From NCBI RefSeq assembly GCF_947499945.1, contig NZ_CANMQD010000002.1:310001-374000 (forward strand): a stretch of 64,000 bases of DNA, given 5' to 3'. Below are positions 52,792-60,957 of the stretch, one piece after another (position 1 is the stretch's first letter; every line of letters starts with the position of its first letter). Position numbers and translations under genes: made by a program. The notes under the pieces were generated by a model. That model was not told the origin of the DNA. It ran no database searches and saw nothing but the letters and a program-made list of their open reading frames with translations. The DNA is from an uncultured Sulfitobacter sp. Lineage in GTDB: Bacteria; Pseudomonadota; Alphaproteobacteria; Rhodobacterales; Rhodobacteraceae.

Positions 52792-53787
52792 GTGAAAGAC
52801 ACCGACCTTCCCGATCCGATTGATGCTGTCATCACATGGGTGGATGGCACCTGCGAGGCGCATCGTCACCGCCGAATGCACTTTATGACGCAGACGGCCG
52901 GTCCGCTGAATGAAAACGCCAGCAATCCGCACCGTTGGGAATCAAGCGACGAGATATATTTCTGCCTGCAATCGATCCATAACAACGCTCCTTGGGTGCG
53001 ATACATCTGGATTGTGGTCGAGCAAGACGGGCCTGATCTGTCTCCTTTGCCAGCGGCGCTGCGGGCGAAAGTGCGCATCGCTTTGCATGCCGAGATTTTC
53101 AAAGGGCATCTGGATGTCCTGCCGACATTCAATTCATTGGCGATCGAGAGCGTGATGTGGCGGATCGAGGGGCTGAGCGAGCGCTTTTTGTATTTCAACG
53201 ATGATGTTTTTCTGACGGCCAAGATCGACCCAAACGATATGTTCAACGGCGACCACCCCGTTTTGCGCGGTACGTGGCGCGACTATGGTGCGCTGGTGGC
53301 TGACGCGGATGCACGGAACGATCCCGCCGCTTTCAATTACTTCATGCAGATTAACGCGGCAGCGCTTTGCGATGTGGATGCCGGCCGGGTGTTTGCGGCA
53401 GCCCATGTCGTGCACCCCTTGCGGCGCAGCGTAATGGCTCATCTGTTCGAAAGACATTGCGATGTATTTGCGACCAACATCGCTCACCGCTTTCGTGATA
53501 TCAGTCAGTTTTTACCCCAAGGCGTACATAATCATCACTGCATCGCTGAAGGGCAAGCGGTTTTGGCGGATAGAGCAGATGCCCTTCACATCAAAAGTGG
53601 TCAAGGAGCGGGAGAAGATCCGCAAAAAACCCGCCAACTTTTACAAAAGAAGGCTCTGGCGCAGGTTAAGTTCCTTTGTGTCAACGATCTGCCACAGCTT
53701 GAGGCGCTGGTGCCTGATGCCCGCGCTTTGATTAACGATGCGATTGGCGGAGGGGTCGATCTGACTGCTTTAGCGCCCCAGCGGTAG
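52792..53787 (+). CDS. Stealth family capsular polysaccharide phosphotransferase
   Basis: A 331-residue Stealth protein. Conserved regions are visible in order: CR1 IDAVITWVDG at residues 10-19, CR2 with WIVVEQDGPDL and TFNSLAIESVMWRIEGLSERFLYFNDD, CR3 around HVVHPLRRSVMAHLFERH, and CR4 near QGVHNHHC. Stealth enzymes transfer hexose-1-phosphate to build phosphodiester-linked glycans (capsule, exopolysaccharide, or the eukaryotic GlcNAc-1-phosphotransferase). GTG 52792 is the likely start. It is not within a polysaccharide cluster; the nearest glycan genes are 36 kb away at 9-16 kb. The end overlaps the convergent DUF1045 gene. Confidence 0.88.
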   Translation: MKDTDLPDPIDAVITWVDGTCEAHRHRRMHFMTQTAGPLNENASNPHRWESSDEIYFCLQSIHNNAPWVRYIWIVVEQDGPDLSPLPAALRAKVRIALHAEIFKGHLDVLPTFNSLAIESVMWRIEGLSERFLYFNDDVFLTAKIDPNDMFNGDHPVLRGTWRDYGALVADADARNDPAAFNYFMQINAAALCDVDAGRVFAAAHVVHPLRRSVMAHLFERHCDVFATNIAHRFRDISQFLPQGVHNHHCIAEGQAVLADRADALHIKSGQGAGEDPQKTRQLLQKKALAQVKFLCVNDLPQLEALVPDARALINDAIGGGVDLTALAPQR

Positions 53788-54438
53788 CCGTGTGAGCGCG
53801 TGGAACATGCCGTCAGCATCCTCGCCAGCCACAATCAGGTTCGTTATTATAAAAGGAGATGGCAAGACGGGCGCAAAATGCGCAGTAACCTTTGCCAAGA
53901 CCTCCTCTGGATTTTTGATCGGACCCGTCAACGTGATGTGAAAACGGAAATCTTCTATCACATTCGGATATCCCCAGCGGGCGAGGTTACGTTCTTGTGA
54001 TGCTGTAAGAGTGCGATGGCGTCTGCGGGCAATCTCCTCGGGAGTGGGAGGTGCGCGAAACGGATCGAGTGCTTCGACAAACTGCGCAGCCAGCGCATCC
54101 AGCTGCGGTGTGTCACCCCCGGCGGTAAGGGCCAAAAACCTGCCGATCTGAGTGATGTGAAGGGCGTCGAGGGCCACTGGATCGATGTTTTTTGCAAGAC
54201 TGCTTGCCGCTTTGACAAACGCCTCGGCCGTGGTGCCATCGGCAAGGACCATCGGCGGTTTGATGGTGGCATGAAGCCCGTATTTTCGAGGGCGCTTTGT
54301 CAGGGCTGCGATATTCAGCCCTTCTATAGGCGGATGAGGTACGGCTTTGCCTGTTGCGATGTCCCATCCCAGCCACGCGGCGCCTGTCTTTGCCAATGCT
54401 CCGCCAGGTGTGAAATAGATCGCATATCGCCGGTACAT
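53770..54438 (-). CDS. DUF1045 protein with 2H phosphoesterase-like motifs
   Basis: A 222-residue protein of the DUF1045 family, often listed as phosphonate metabolism protein because some members sit near phn genes. Two H-x-T motifs, YGLHATIKPP near residue 56 and FRFHITLTG near residue 168, are the catalytic pairs of the 2H phosphoesterase fold, predicting hydrolysis of a cyclic phosphate. RYAIYFTP at the start is typical. No phn genes are adjacent. It is coupled to the AhpD-like gene, whose stop overlaps its start by one base. Confidence 0.85.
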   Translation of the reverse strand: MYRRYAIYFTPGGALAKTGAAWLGWDIATGKAVPHPPIEGLNIAALTKRPRKYGLHATIKPPMVLADGTTAEAFVKAASSLAKNIDPVALDALHITQIGRFLALTAGGDTPQLDALAAQFVEALDPFRAPPTPEEIARRRHRTLTASQERNLARWGYPNVIEDFRFHITLTGPIKNPEEVLAKVTAHFAPVLPSPFIITNLIVAGEDADGMFHALTRLPLGR

Positions 54439-54776
54439 CAGACGGCTGCAAACTCGTCATATGCCTCAAGCGCTTTTGCACTATAGGCAATTGACGGGCC
54501 ACCGCCCATATAGCCGATCATTTCCAACGCTTCACAGAGTTCCTCGCGGGTCGTGCCGATGCGCACAAGCGATTTGACATGAAACCCTATGCAGCTGTCG
54601 CAGCGGGTCGAAATCCCGATGCCAAGGGCGATGAGCTCTTTGGTTTTCTCGTCAAGCGCACCCGATTTTTTGGCTGCCTTACCCATCGTGTTGAAACCCT
54701 CGAACATCTTGGGTGTTTGTGCCTGCAAGCTGCCGATACGACCCATCGTCTCATCAAGGAATTTGGTCCAGTTCAT
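54438..54776 (-). CDS. Carboxymuconolactone decarboxylase / AhpD-like protein
   Basis: A 112-residue all-helical protein. The AhpD-type motif CDSCIGFHVKSL near residue 57 holds a redox CxxC and a histidine three residues later, so peroxidase or disulfide reductase activity is more likely than muconolactone decarboxylation. The region GTTREELCEALEMIGYMGGG is typical of the family. It forms a two-gene unit with DUF1045 and is 12 bp from the amino-acid ABC permease gene upstream, so it may belong to the same transcript. Confidence 0.87.
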   Translation of the reverse strand: MNWTKFLDETMGRIGSLQAQTPKMFEGFNTMGKAAKKSGALDEKTKELIALGIGISTRCDSCIGFHVKSLVRIGTTREELCEALEMIGYMGGGPSIAYSAKALEAYDEFAAV

Positions 54777-54788
54777 TGCTCTCTCCTG

Positions 54789-55547
54789 TTAACGGCTCTC
54801 GTCCGCGCCCATTTTGCGTTCCAGCCAGCGTACAAAGAAACTGATGATCAGCACCAGCACAAGGTATTCAAGGATCAGCAGGCTGTAGATTTCCAGCGGA
54901 CGATATTCTGTCACCACAAGTTCGTTCGCGCGGCGCGTGAGTTCCTGCATGCCAATCACAGAGGCAAATGCGCTCATCTTCACGATGTAGATAAACTGGT
55001 TCGCCAAGGGGGGCAGAATACGGCGGATAGCTTGGGGGAGGATCACATAGCGCATGGTTTGTGCGTAGGTGAGGCCGATGGTTTTGGCGGCCTCCGTTTG
55101 GCCGCGCGCGATGGATTGTATGCCCGAGCGGTAGATCTCTGCAGTGAAGGCAGAGTCAGAGATCGCCAGCGTAATCACAGCGCCCCAGAATGCGTCGATG
55201 CTGACCGAGATGCCCATGGATTTAAGCACAACAGGTAAACCGTAGAATACCCAGAACAGCATAGGAAGCAACGGGATGGCACGTACGAATTCGATATAGA
55301 TGCGGCTGGGCATTCTGATCCAGCGGTTGGACGACATGCCGGGCAGGGCGACCATAAGCCCAATTACCATGGACATGACCGCTGCGATCACCGACAGCAG
55401 GATCGTTGCGCCAAAACCGTCGAGCAGAAAGGTGATATTGTTCCAGCCCTGAGTGGTTGTTGGGTTAATGACGTACCAGCCCCAGTTTCCGCCACTGCCA
55501 CACCCCGTAAGGAGCGTCAGCGCTACGAGTGCGAAGAGATTTTTCAT
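54789..55547 (-). CDS. Polar amino-acid ABC permease with N-terminal lipobox
   Basis: A 252-residue HisM/GlnP-type permease with EAA-like loop GQTEAAKTIGLTYAQTMRYVILPQAIRRILP and about five hydrophobic segments. Unusually the N-terminus has a lipoprotein-like signal, LLTGC at 12-16, followed by a Gly-Ser run and a short periplasmic segment before the first helix. I recall similar N-termini in a subset of alphaproteobacterial permeases, so this may be a real subfamily feature. It works with the ATPase upstream and the binding protein encoded divergently at 56441. Confidence 0.9.
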   Translation of the reverse strand: MKNLFALVALTLLTGCGSGGNWGWYVINPTTTQGWNNITFLLDGFGATILLSVIAAVMSMVIGLMVALPGMSSNRWIRMPSRIYIEFVRAIPLLPMLFWVFYGLPVVLKSMGISVSIDAFWGAVITLAISDSAFTAEIYRSGIQSIARGQTEAAKTIGLTYAQTMRYVILPQAIRRILPPLANQFIYIVKMSAFASVIGMQELTRRANELVVTEYRPLEIYSLLILEYLVLVLIISFFVRWLERKMGADESR

Positions 55548-55555
55548 GGGCGCTC

Positions 55556-56314
55556 TCAGTGCTTTAGAATTTGGTTGAGGAAAGCGCGGCAGCGCTCGGT
55601 CTTTGGGTTCTCGAAGAACTCGCTTGGCGTGCCCGTCTCGACGATCTTGCCGTGATCCATAAACACCATCCTGTCTGCTGCGCGACGGGCAAAGCCCATC
55701 TCATGGGTGACCACGATCATCGTCATGCCACTCTCGGCAAGGTCCACAATCACATCAAGCACTTCAGAAATCATTTCAGGATCAAGCGCGGAAGTCGGCT
55801 CGTCAAAGAGCATGATCTTTGGCTCCATACACAACGACCGCGCAATCGCCACGCGCTGCTGCTGACCACCTGACAAAGCACCCGGTTTTTTGTCGGCCTG
55901 CTCGGGAATTTGCACGCGCTCAAGATATTTCATGGCACGTTCTTCGGCATCCTTGCGCGACAGGCCGCGTGCCTTCATCGGGCCAAGGGTGAGGTTTTGC
56001 AAAATGGTAAGGTGTGGAAATAGGTTGAACTGCTGAAACACCATGCCGACTTCGGCGCGGATCGCTTCGATCGAGGCCGCATCGCCCATTACTGTACCGT
56101 CCACAGTGATACAGCCGTTGTCATGCGCCTCCAGTGAATTCACGCAGCGGATCAGCGTTGATTTGCCAGAGCCGGAGGGGCCGCAAACCACAATCCGCTC
56201 GCCATGAGCCACAGTCAGATCAATATTTTTCAACGCGTGATAAGCATCATACCATTTGTTGAGACCTTTGATTTCAATCGCGTTTGCGTGATTGAAGCTT
56301 GTCTGATCTGCCAT
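55556..56314 (-). CDS. Polar amino-acid ABC transporter ATP-binding protein (GlnQ-like)
   Basis: A 252-residue ATPase with Walker [10 protein letters not shown] near residue 44, [16 protein letters not shown] (Q-loop), signature [15 protein letters not shown] and Walker [13 protein letters not shown], as in GlnQ/HisP. It drives the coupled permease 8 bp downstream. ATG 56314, preceded by AGGGAG, is chosen; the frame opens at 56416 and those extra residues overlap the promoter region. Divergent from the binding-protein gene. Confidence 0.94.
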   Translation of the reverse strand: MADQTSFNHANAIEIKGLNKWYDAYHALKNIDLTVAHGERIVVCGPSGSGKSTLIRCVNSLEAHDNGCITVDGTVMGDAASIEAIRAEVGMVFQQFNLFPHLTILQNLTLGPMKARGLSRKDAEERAMKYLERVQIPEQADKKPGALSGGQQQRVAIARSLCMEPKIMLFDEPTSALDPEMISEVLDVIVDLAESGMTMIVVTHEMGFARRAADRMVFMDHGKIVETGTPSEFFENPKTERCRAFLNQILKH

Positions 56315-56440
56315 GGACGTCTCCCTTTCGGAATGTATAGTAGAGGTGACAGTTGCCATGGGCGCAACCGGCATTAGGTTGCTGCACAAGTTAACAAGTC
56401 GCATCTGCGACGACATAGTCCAATCCTAGAAGGAAGACAC

Positions 56441-57217
56441 ATGAATTTTCTGAAAACCATCGGCCTTGCATTTGGTTTCGCCGCATCCGTCGCGGCAGCG
56501 CCAGTAATGGCGCAATCCGCTCTCAACGAAATTCTGAGCGAGGGCGTGCTGAAAGTCGGCACAACAGGCGACTGGAACCCGATGTCCGTACGTGACACGG
56601 CGACCAACGAATATGTGGGCTATGACATCGACATCATGACACAGCTCGCAGCTGATATGGGCGTCGAGCTTGAAATGGTGCCGACCGATTGGAAAACACT
56701 GGTGAACGGTGTTGTTGCTGGCAACTACCATATGACGGGCTCCGCTTCGATCAGCCCTGCGCGTCTCAAGGCTGCCGGATATTCACACAGCTACATCGCG
56801 GTTGAGATGTTCCCCTTCACGACGGATGACAAAGTCGGCAACTTCGACGGTTGGGATAGCATCAACAAAGAGGGCGTGAAAGTTGCGACAACGCTCGGCA
56901 CCTCCTTCGAGAAGATGGTCAAAGAATGGTTCCCCGAGGCGGAGATCGTAGTGGTTGAAGCGCCAGCGCGTGGTTTCCAAGAAGTGTTGTCGGGCCGTGC
57001 GGATGTTTTTGTAACGTCCAATATTGAGGGTTCGACGCTGCTGGAGAAATTCCCGAATGTGCGTCAGGTCGAGGTGGACACACCACGTGCGCCCACACCA
57101 ATCGCGATGCTGCTGCCACAGACCGATCAGGTCTGGATCAACTATGTTAATAGCTGGATCGAGTTGAAAAAGACCCAAGGTTTCTTCGAAGAGGTTGCTT
57201 TGAAATGGGGTCTGTGA
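56441..57217 (+). CDS. Polar amino-acid ABC substrate-binding protein
   Basis: A 258-residue family 3 periplasmic binding protein with a signal peptide (cleavage after PVMAQS). Fold segments include GVLKVGTTGDWNPMSVRD, YDIDIMTQLAADMG, GSASISPARLKAA and VEAPARGFQEVL. It transfers an amino acid or related compound to the permease encoded on the other strand at 54789. An AAGGAAG site precedes the ATG. The ligand pocket does not tell the substrate; cyclohexadienyl dehydratase-like relatives share this fold. Confidence 0.93.
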   Translation: MNFLKTIGLAFGFAASVAAAPVMAQSALNEILSEGVLKVGTTGDWNPMSVRDTATNEYVGYDIDIMTQLAADMGVELEMVPTDWKTLVNGVVAGNYHMTGSASISPARLKAAGYSHSYIAVEMFPFTTDDKVGNFDGWDSINKEGVKVATTLGTSFEKMVKEWFPEAEIVVVEAPARGFQEVLSGRADVFVTSNIEGSTLLEKFPNVRQVEVDTPRAPTPIAMLLPQTDQVWINYVNSWIELKKTQGFFEEVALKWGL

Positions 57218-57239
57218 GCCGCAGAATATAATTGTTGAG

Positions 57240-57260
57240 AGGGCGCCTTAGGGCGCCCTT
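57240..57260 (+). terminator. Rho-independent terminator after the binding-protein gene
   Basis: An 8-bp perfect stem AGGGCGCC and GGCGCCCT with a 4-nt loop, 22 bp downstream of the stop. Only two T residues follow before ATCC, so termination may be partial. Confidence 0.6.
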
Positions 57261-57311
57261 ATCCATTCTGGGCCATTTGCTTTTTGCCCGCCTCATTTCA
57301 AGGCAGTCGCG

Positions 57312-58685
57312 ATGATAGACCACGACCTCACACAAGGCCCACTTGGCGGTCATTTCCGCCGCCTCGCAATTCCTGCGGCTGTGGGGATGTTGTTCAGCAC
57401 ACTCTATAACGTGGTGGACACCTTCTATGCTGGCTACTTTGGCACGCAGGCGCAGGCGGGGCTTGCTGTTGGATTTCAGGCATTCTTTATCCTTGTTGCC
57501 GTGGGCTTTGGCCTCAGTTCCGCAATGAGTGCGCTGGTGGGCAATGCGAAAGGCCGCAAGGACGACGCCGAGGCACGGCATCTCGCAGTCCAAGGGATCG
57601 GCCTCGCTGTGATGGTCACGTTACTTATGTTCGCAATTGCCTCTGTATCCGGTCCAACGTTGATTGCTGTGGTGTCGGAGCCTGGGGGATACCGCGACGC
57701 GGGTTTGGGATATTTCTATTGGCTCATCTTTGCGTTGCCGGGGTTCATCATCGGCCCCGCAGCTAACGGCATCCTGCAGGCGCGCGGGGACACGCGCACG
57801 ATGCAACGCGCGTTGGTGGTAGCCTTCTTTGTCAATGTGGGTCTGAATCCGCTACTTATGTTTGGCATCCCCGGTGTCATTGGTGGCATCGGATTTAATG
57901 GCATCGCATTGGCCACAGTGTTGAGCCAGACAGGCGTTGCTGTCTTTATCTTGTGGCGGGTTTTTGGTCGCACGATGATGCAAGACCTCAAGTGGTCAGA
58001 GTTCAAGCCAGTTACCGCCAAATACTACGAAATAATTGCCCAAGCCTTCCCCGCAGGTTTCGCGCTGTTGGTAACTTTCTCAAGCGGGTTCATCGTGCAA
58101 TACGCGCTCAAGGATTATGGCGAGGCCTCCTTGGCGGCTTACGGTATCACCATGCGGATTGAACAGTTGTTCTTGCTGCCCGCTCTGGGCATCACTATTT
58201 CGCTTGTCCCGATTGCGGCGCAAAACTTTGGCGCTGGCAATGATGCGCGCGTGCGCGAAGCGTTTCACCGTTGCTGGATACTTGGGGTGATCGGCACCAC
58301 TTTGGCATTCCCGTTCTTGTGGTTTGGCGGCGGCTTGGCGGCATCTGTCTTTTCCAACGACCCTGAAGTCATCCGCATCTCGGCGCTGTTTCTCAAGGTT
58401 GAGGCAGCAATCTTACCCATTTATGTGGTGCTCTTCTCAATCAACTCCTTACTACAAGCGCTCAAGAAAGCGGCGTGGACCATGTGGATCGGAATTTACC
58501 GCCAGTGGATTGGCATTGCGCTTTTTATCTGGCTTTTTGCCTATGTGATCGATGGTGGGCTGACGGGCGTGCGCTTGGGCATTGCGGCGGGTGTCGGGAC
58601 GGGCTTGCTCTTGTCCCTCTGGATCGGGATGCGGGTGGCCAAAGAACGTATTGGCGGTCTGGGTCGTCCATGGTTTATGGCATAA
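57312..58685 (+). CDS. MATE family efflux transporter
   Basis: A 457-residue protein with twelve predicted membrane helices. It has the two-fold MATE layout: the N-terminal half with LAIPAAVGMLFSTLYNVVDTFYAGYFG, and the second half with AFPAGFALLVTFSSGF. Such transporters export drugs or metabolites in exchange for sodium or protons. The segment GPAANGILQARGDTRT is typical of NorM-like and DinF-like sequences. It is monocistronic, bounded by terminators on both sides. Confidence 0.93.
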   Translation: MIDHDLTQGPLGGHFRRLAIPAAVGMLFSTLYNVVDTFYAGYFGTQAQAGLAVGFQAFFILVAVGFGLSSAMSALVGNAKGRKDDAEARHLAVQGIGLAVMVTLLMFAIASVSGPTLIAVVSEPGGYRDAGLGYFYWLIFALPGFIIGPAANGILQARGDTRTMQRALVVAFFVNVGLNPLLMFGIPGVIGGIGFNGIALATVLSQTGVAVFILWRVFGRTMMQDLKWSEFKPVTAKYYEIIAQAFPAGFALLVTFSSGFIVQYALKDYGEASLAAYGITMRIEQLFLLPALGITISLVPIAAQNFGAGNDARVREAFHRCWILGVIGTTLAFPFLWFGGGLAASVFSNDPEVIRISALFLKVEAAILPIYVVLFSINSLLQALKKAAWTMWIGIYRQWIGIALFIWLFAYVIDGGLTGVRLGIAAGVGTGLLLSLWIGMRVAKERIGGLGRPWFMA

Positions 58686-58698
58686 AGGTAAGTGTTTT

Positions 58699-58738
58699 CC
58701 TCCAAGCGATGCTGTGTGCACCGCTTGGAGGTATTTTA
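58699..58738. terminator. Bidirectional Rho-independent terminator
   Basis: A 10-bp perfect stem, CCTCCAAGCG and CGCTTGGAGG, with a 13-nt loop. On the plus strand it is followed by TATTTTA, on the minus strand by AAAACAC. It separates the MATE gene (+) from the alpha/beta hydrolase gene (-), both of which end here. Confidence 0.75.
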
Positions 58739-58739
58739 C

Positions 58740-59756
58740 TTAGAGATCGAGTTTTTCCGCCAGGACCGCAATGATCTTTTCGTGAAGGGCGGCGCGGTCT
58801 GTCCCTGCCGGGTCGGTGCAAACTGGATCATCCTTTTCTTCTTCGAGGATTGCGGCACCTTGCGGTTTGCAAACTGGCAGAACCGAAAAATGCGCAGCAG
58901 GTACCATCCGGACAATCTGAGCCTTAGGCAGGACTGCGGGCAGTTTTGCCAGATCGAAATCGGTGGCGAGCAGACGGCTCTCCCCTTCACCCAAGGACAT
59001 CAGTGTCACATCCCCGACGATCCCTTCGACTTCTTGCACACCCATTCCCCAGATCAGGCCAGGGTCAATTGCAAAGACCGATGTGATCCGTGGATCGCTA
59101 TAGTCGCCATTCCAAAGGGTTTGATCCATATCGGCCAGACCTGCATTACCGCTTTCAAGGTCGGAGCAATGGCTGGACGCCGCGCCATATTCGGCACAAT
59201 GCGCGACATAGGCTGCATGATTACCTTTTAGCCCACCCAATGAAAGGGCAGTCCACCCGCCATAGGAAAAGCCTGCCGCCATGATCTGTGTCGTATCGAT
59301 ATGCGCAGAGAGTTCTGGATCACTCAGCACCATATCTAAAGCGCGTTTCATATCCTGCGTGCGGGTCCAATGCTTTAATCCTTCTGCAAGGTCAAAGTCG
59401 CCCCACGTTGAATTGGGATGGTTCACAGCAACAACAATCGCGCCCCGCTCCGCAAGCGCAATTGAAAGCCAGCCGAGCGACCGGATATGACCGCCCATAC
59501 CGTGGCTCAGTAGCACGAGCGGGCGTTTACCCTCTGCCATGTTTGCCTCTTTGAGGATGGGCATGCCGACAAAAACGGGGTTCTCTGCATAGATTTCTGG
59601 CGTACCGCCACCCTGTGAGGGGTAGTAGAGTGCCCCGCTGATGGCGCGGTCATGGTGAGGGGCATCAATGCGGAGATCGCGGACGCCAGCAGGATCTGCA
59701 TGCAGCGCGGTTGTGGTCATTATGAAGGCAATAGTGGATTTAACAAAGATGTTCAT
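58740..59756 (-). CDS. Exported alpha/beta hydrolase (PAF-acetylhydrolase/dienelactone-hydrolase type)
   Basis: A 338-residue hydrolase with a signal peptide (cleavage near ALHADP). LVLLSHGMGGH forms the oxyanion strand-loop, AAGFSYGGWTALSL holds the nucleophile Ser (GxSxG), and AAHFSVLP near residue 300 supplies the catalytic His. It resembles PAF-acetylhydrolase-like and predicted dienelactone hydrolases; the physiological substrate is probably an ester in the periplasm. Two Cys residues in HCAEYGAASSHC may form a disulfide. It is divergent from the AraC-type regulator. Confidence 0.88.
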   Translation of the reverse strand: MNIFVKSTIAFIMTTTALHADPAGVRDLRIDAPHHDRAISGALYYPSQGGGTPEIYAENPVFVGMPILKEANMAEGKRPLVLLSHGMGGHIRSLGWLSIALAERGAIVVAVNHPNSTWGDFDLAEGLKHWTRTQDMKRALDMVLSDPELSAHIDTTQIMAAGFSYGGWTALSLGGLKGNHAAYVAHCAEYGAASSHCSDLESGNAGLADMDQTLWNGDYSDPRITSVFAIDPGLIWGMGVQEVEGIVGDVTLMSLGEGESRLLATDFDLAKLPAVLPKAQIVRMVPAAHFSVLPVCKPQGAAILEEEKDDPVCTDPAGTDRAALHEKIIAVLAEKLDL

Positions 59757-59817
59757 GGGGGTCTCCTAACAAGTGGGTTGCGATGGGTTCTGGATGCCGC
59801 ACCGCTGTTTTCTTGGC

Positions 59818-59860
59818 GTCCTAAATCCTGTTTGAGGTCGCCAAGATCGCGTTTTAGGAC
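59818..59860. promoter_or_regulatory. Inverted repeat between hydrolase and AraC-type regulator genes
   Basis: Perfect 8-bp arms GTCCTAAA (59818-59825) and TTTAGGAC (59853-59860) with centres 35 bp apart, lying in the 139-bp divergent region 36 bp before the regulator ATG. Position and symmetry make it a candidate binding site for the regulator. Confidence 0.5.
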
Positions 59861-59895
59861 CATTCTGACATCTCACAGAATATGAGAATGATCTG

Positions 59896-60897
59896 ATGCC
59901 CAGCCTGCCTATTCCTATGATCAGTGCCCTTGTCCTGAGTTTTCTGCTGATCAGGCTTTGGGTGATGGACCGACGCCATGGACCGCTTGCGATGCTGCTG
60001 GCGCTTTGTGCAGCTCAGGGGTTCATCATCTCGTTCGCACAGCATTACGGCATACCTTTTGCGCAAATTCTCCAACCAGTCACAGCCAGCCTGATCCCGC
60101 CAATGGCATGGGTGGCGTTTCAGGCAACTGCCGTGCGGCGGTTGGCGGCACATGACGGACTGCATCTTATTGGTCCTTTAGTGGTCGCAGGCGCTGTGGT
60201 CCTGAGCCGACCCGCACTTGATCTGTTGATCCCGGCGCTTTTTCTGGGCTACGGAACTTTCATCATTTGGACCTGCCTGAAAGGATCCGACGCTTTGCCG
60301 CGAATGCGGCTTGAAGCGGGTGATCTTCCGCGCCTTGTCTGGCAGATCATTGGAGGGGCTCTCATCCTGTCCGCTGCGAGTGACGGTGTAATCGTGCTGG
60401 CTCAACTGTTAGACATGGGTCATTTGCAGCCATGGCTCATAAGTATATTTTCGAGCACAACGCTGATTGTAGTGGGCGCTTTAACACTATCCGGCGCGTT
60501 GAGCAGTGGGGCAGTAGAGGTCGATGAGACTGCTCCGCCACGTGAAGCCGATCCGGCAGATACTCAAATTATGGCGCAGCTCGAAGTTTTGATGGAGCAG
60601 GCAAGGCCCTATTTAAACCCGGACCTTACCATGTCCCAGCTCTCACGCCGTTTGCGCGTGCCCGTTAAGCAATTGTCAGGCGCAATCAATCGGGTAACTG
60701 GCGAAAACGTATCCCGTTATATCAATGCGGCACGTATTGCTGTCGCGCAAAAATCACTTTTAGCTGGTGAAAACGTGACAACCGCAATGCTTGGATCGGG
60801 TTTCAATACCAAATCCAATTTCAATCGTGAATTCCTTAGGGTCAGTGGCGAAAGTCCGAGCGACTGGCTTGCATCCAATAAGGTGATGGGCCCTTAA
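59896..60897 (+). CDS. Membrane-bound AraC-family regulator
   Basis: A 333-residue protein with about seven hydrophobic segments in residues 5-205, then a cytoplasmic AraC-type double helix-turn-helix at about 230-330, including LTMSQLSRRLRVPVKQLSGAINR and GSGFNTKSNFNREFLRVSG. This arrangement suggests sensing of a membrane or periplasmic signal directly coupled to transcription. Divergent from the secreted hydrolase gene, its most likely target. The inverted repeat at 59818 lies between them. Confidence 0.9.
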   Translation: MPSLPIPMISALVLSFLLIRLWVMDRRHGPLAMLLALCAAQGFIISFAQHYGIPFAQILQPVTASLIPPMAWVAFQATAVRRLAAHDGLHLIGPLVVAGAVVLSRPALDLLIPALFLGYGTFIIWTCLKGSDALPRMRLEAGDLPRLVWQIIGGALILSAASDGVIVLAQLLDMGHLQPWLISIFSSTTLIVVGALTLSGALSSGAVEVDETAPPREADPADTQIMAQLEVLMEQARPYLNPDLTMSQLSRRLRVPVKQLSGAINRVTGENVSRYINAARIAVAQKSLLAGENVTTAMLGSGFNTKSNFNREFLRVSGESPSDWLASNKVMGP

Positions 60898-60957
60898 CTA
60901 TGAATTTATAAACCTGAGATAAACCAAGGCGAGTTGTCTAGTTAAAGAGCCCGCCCC

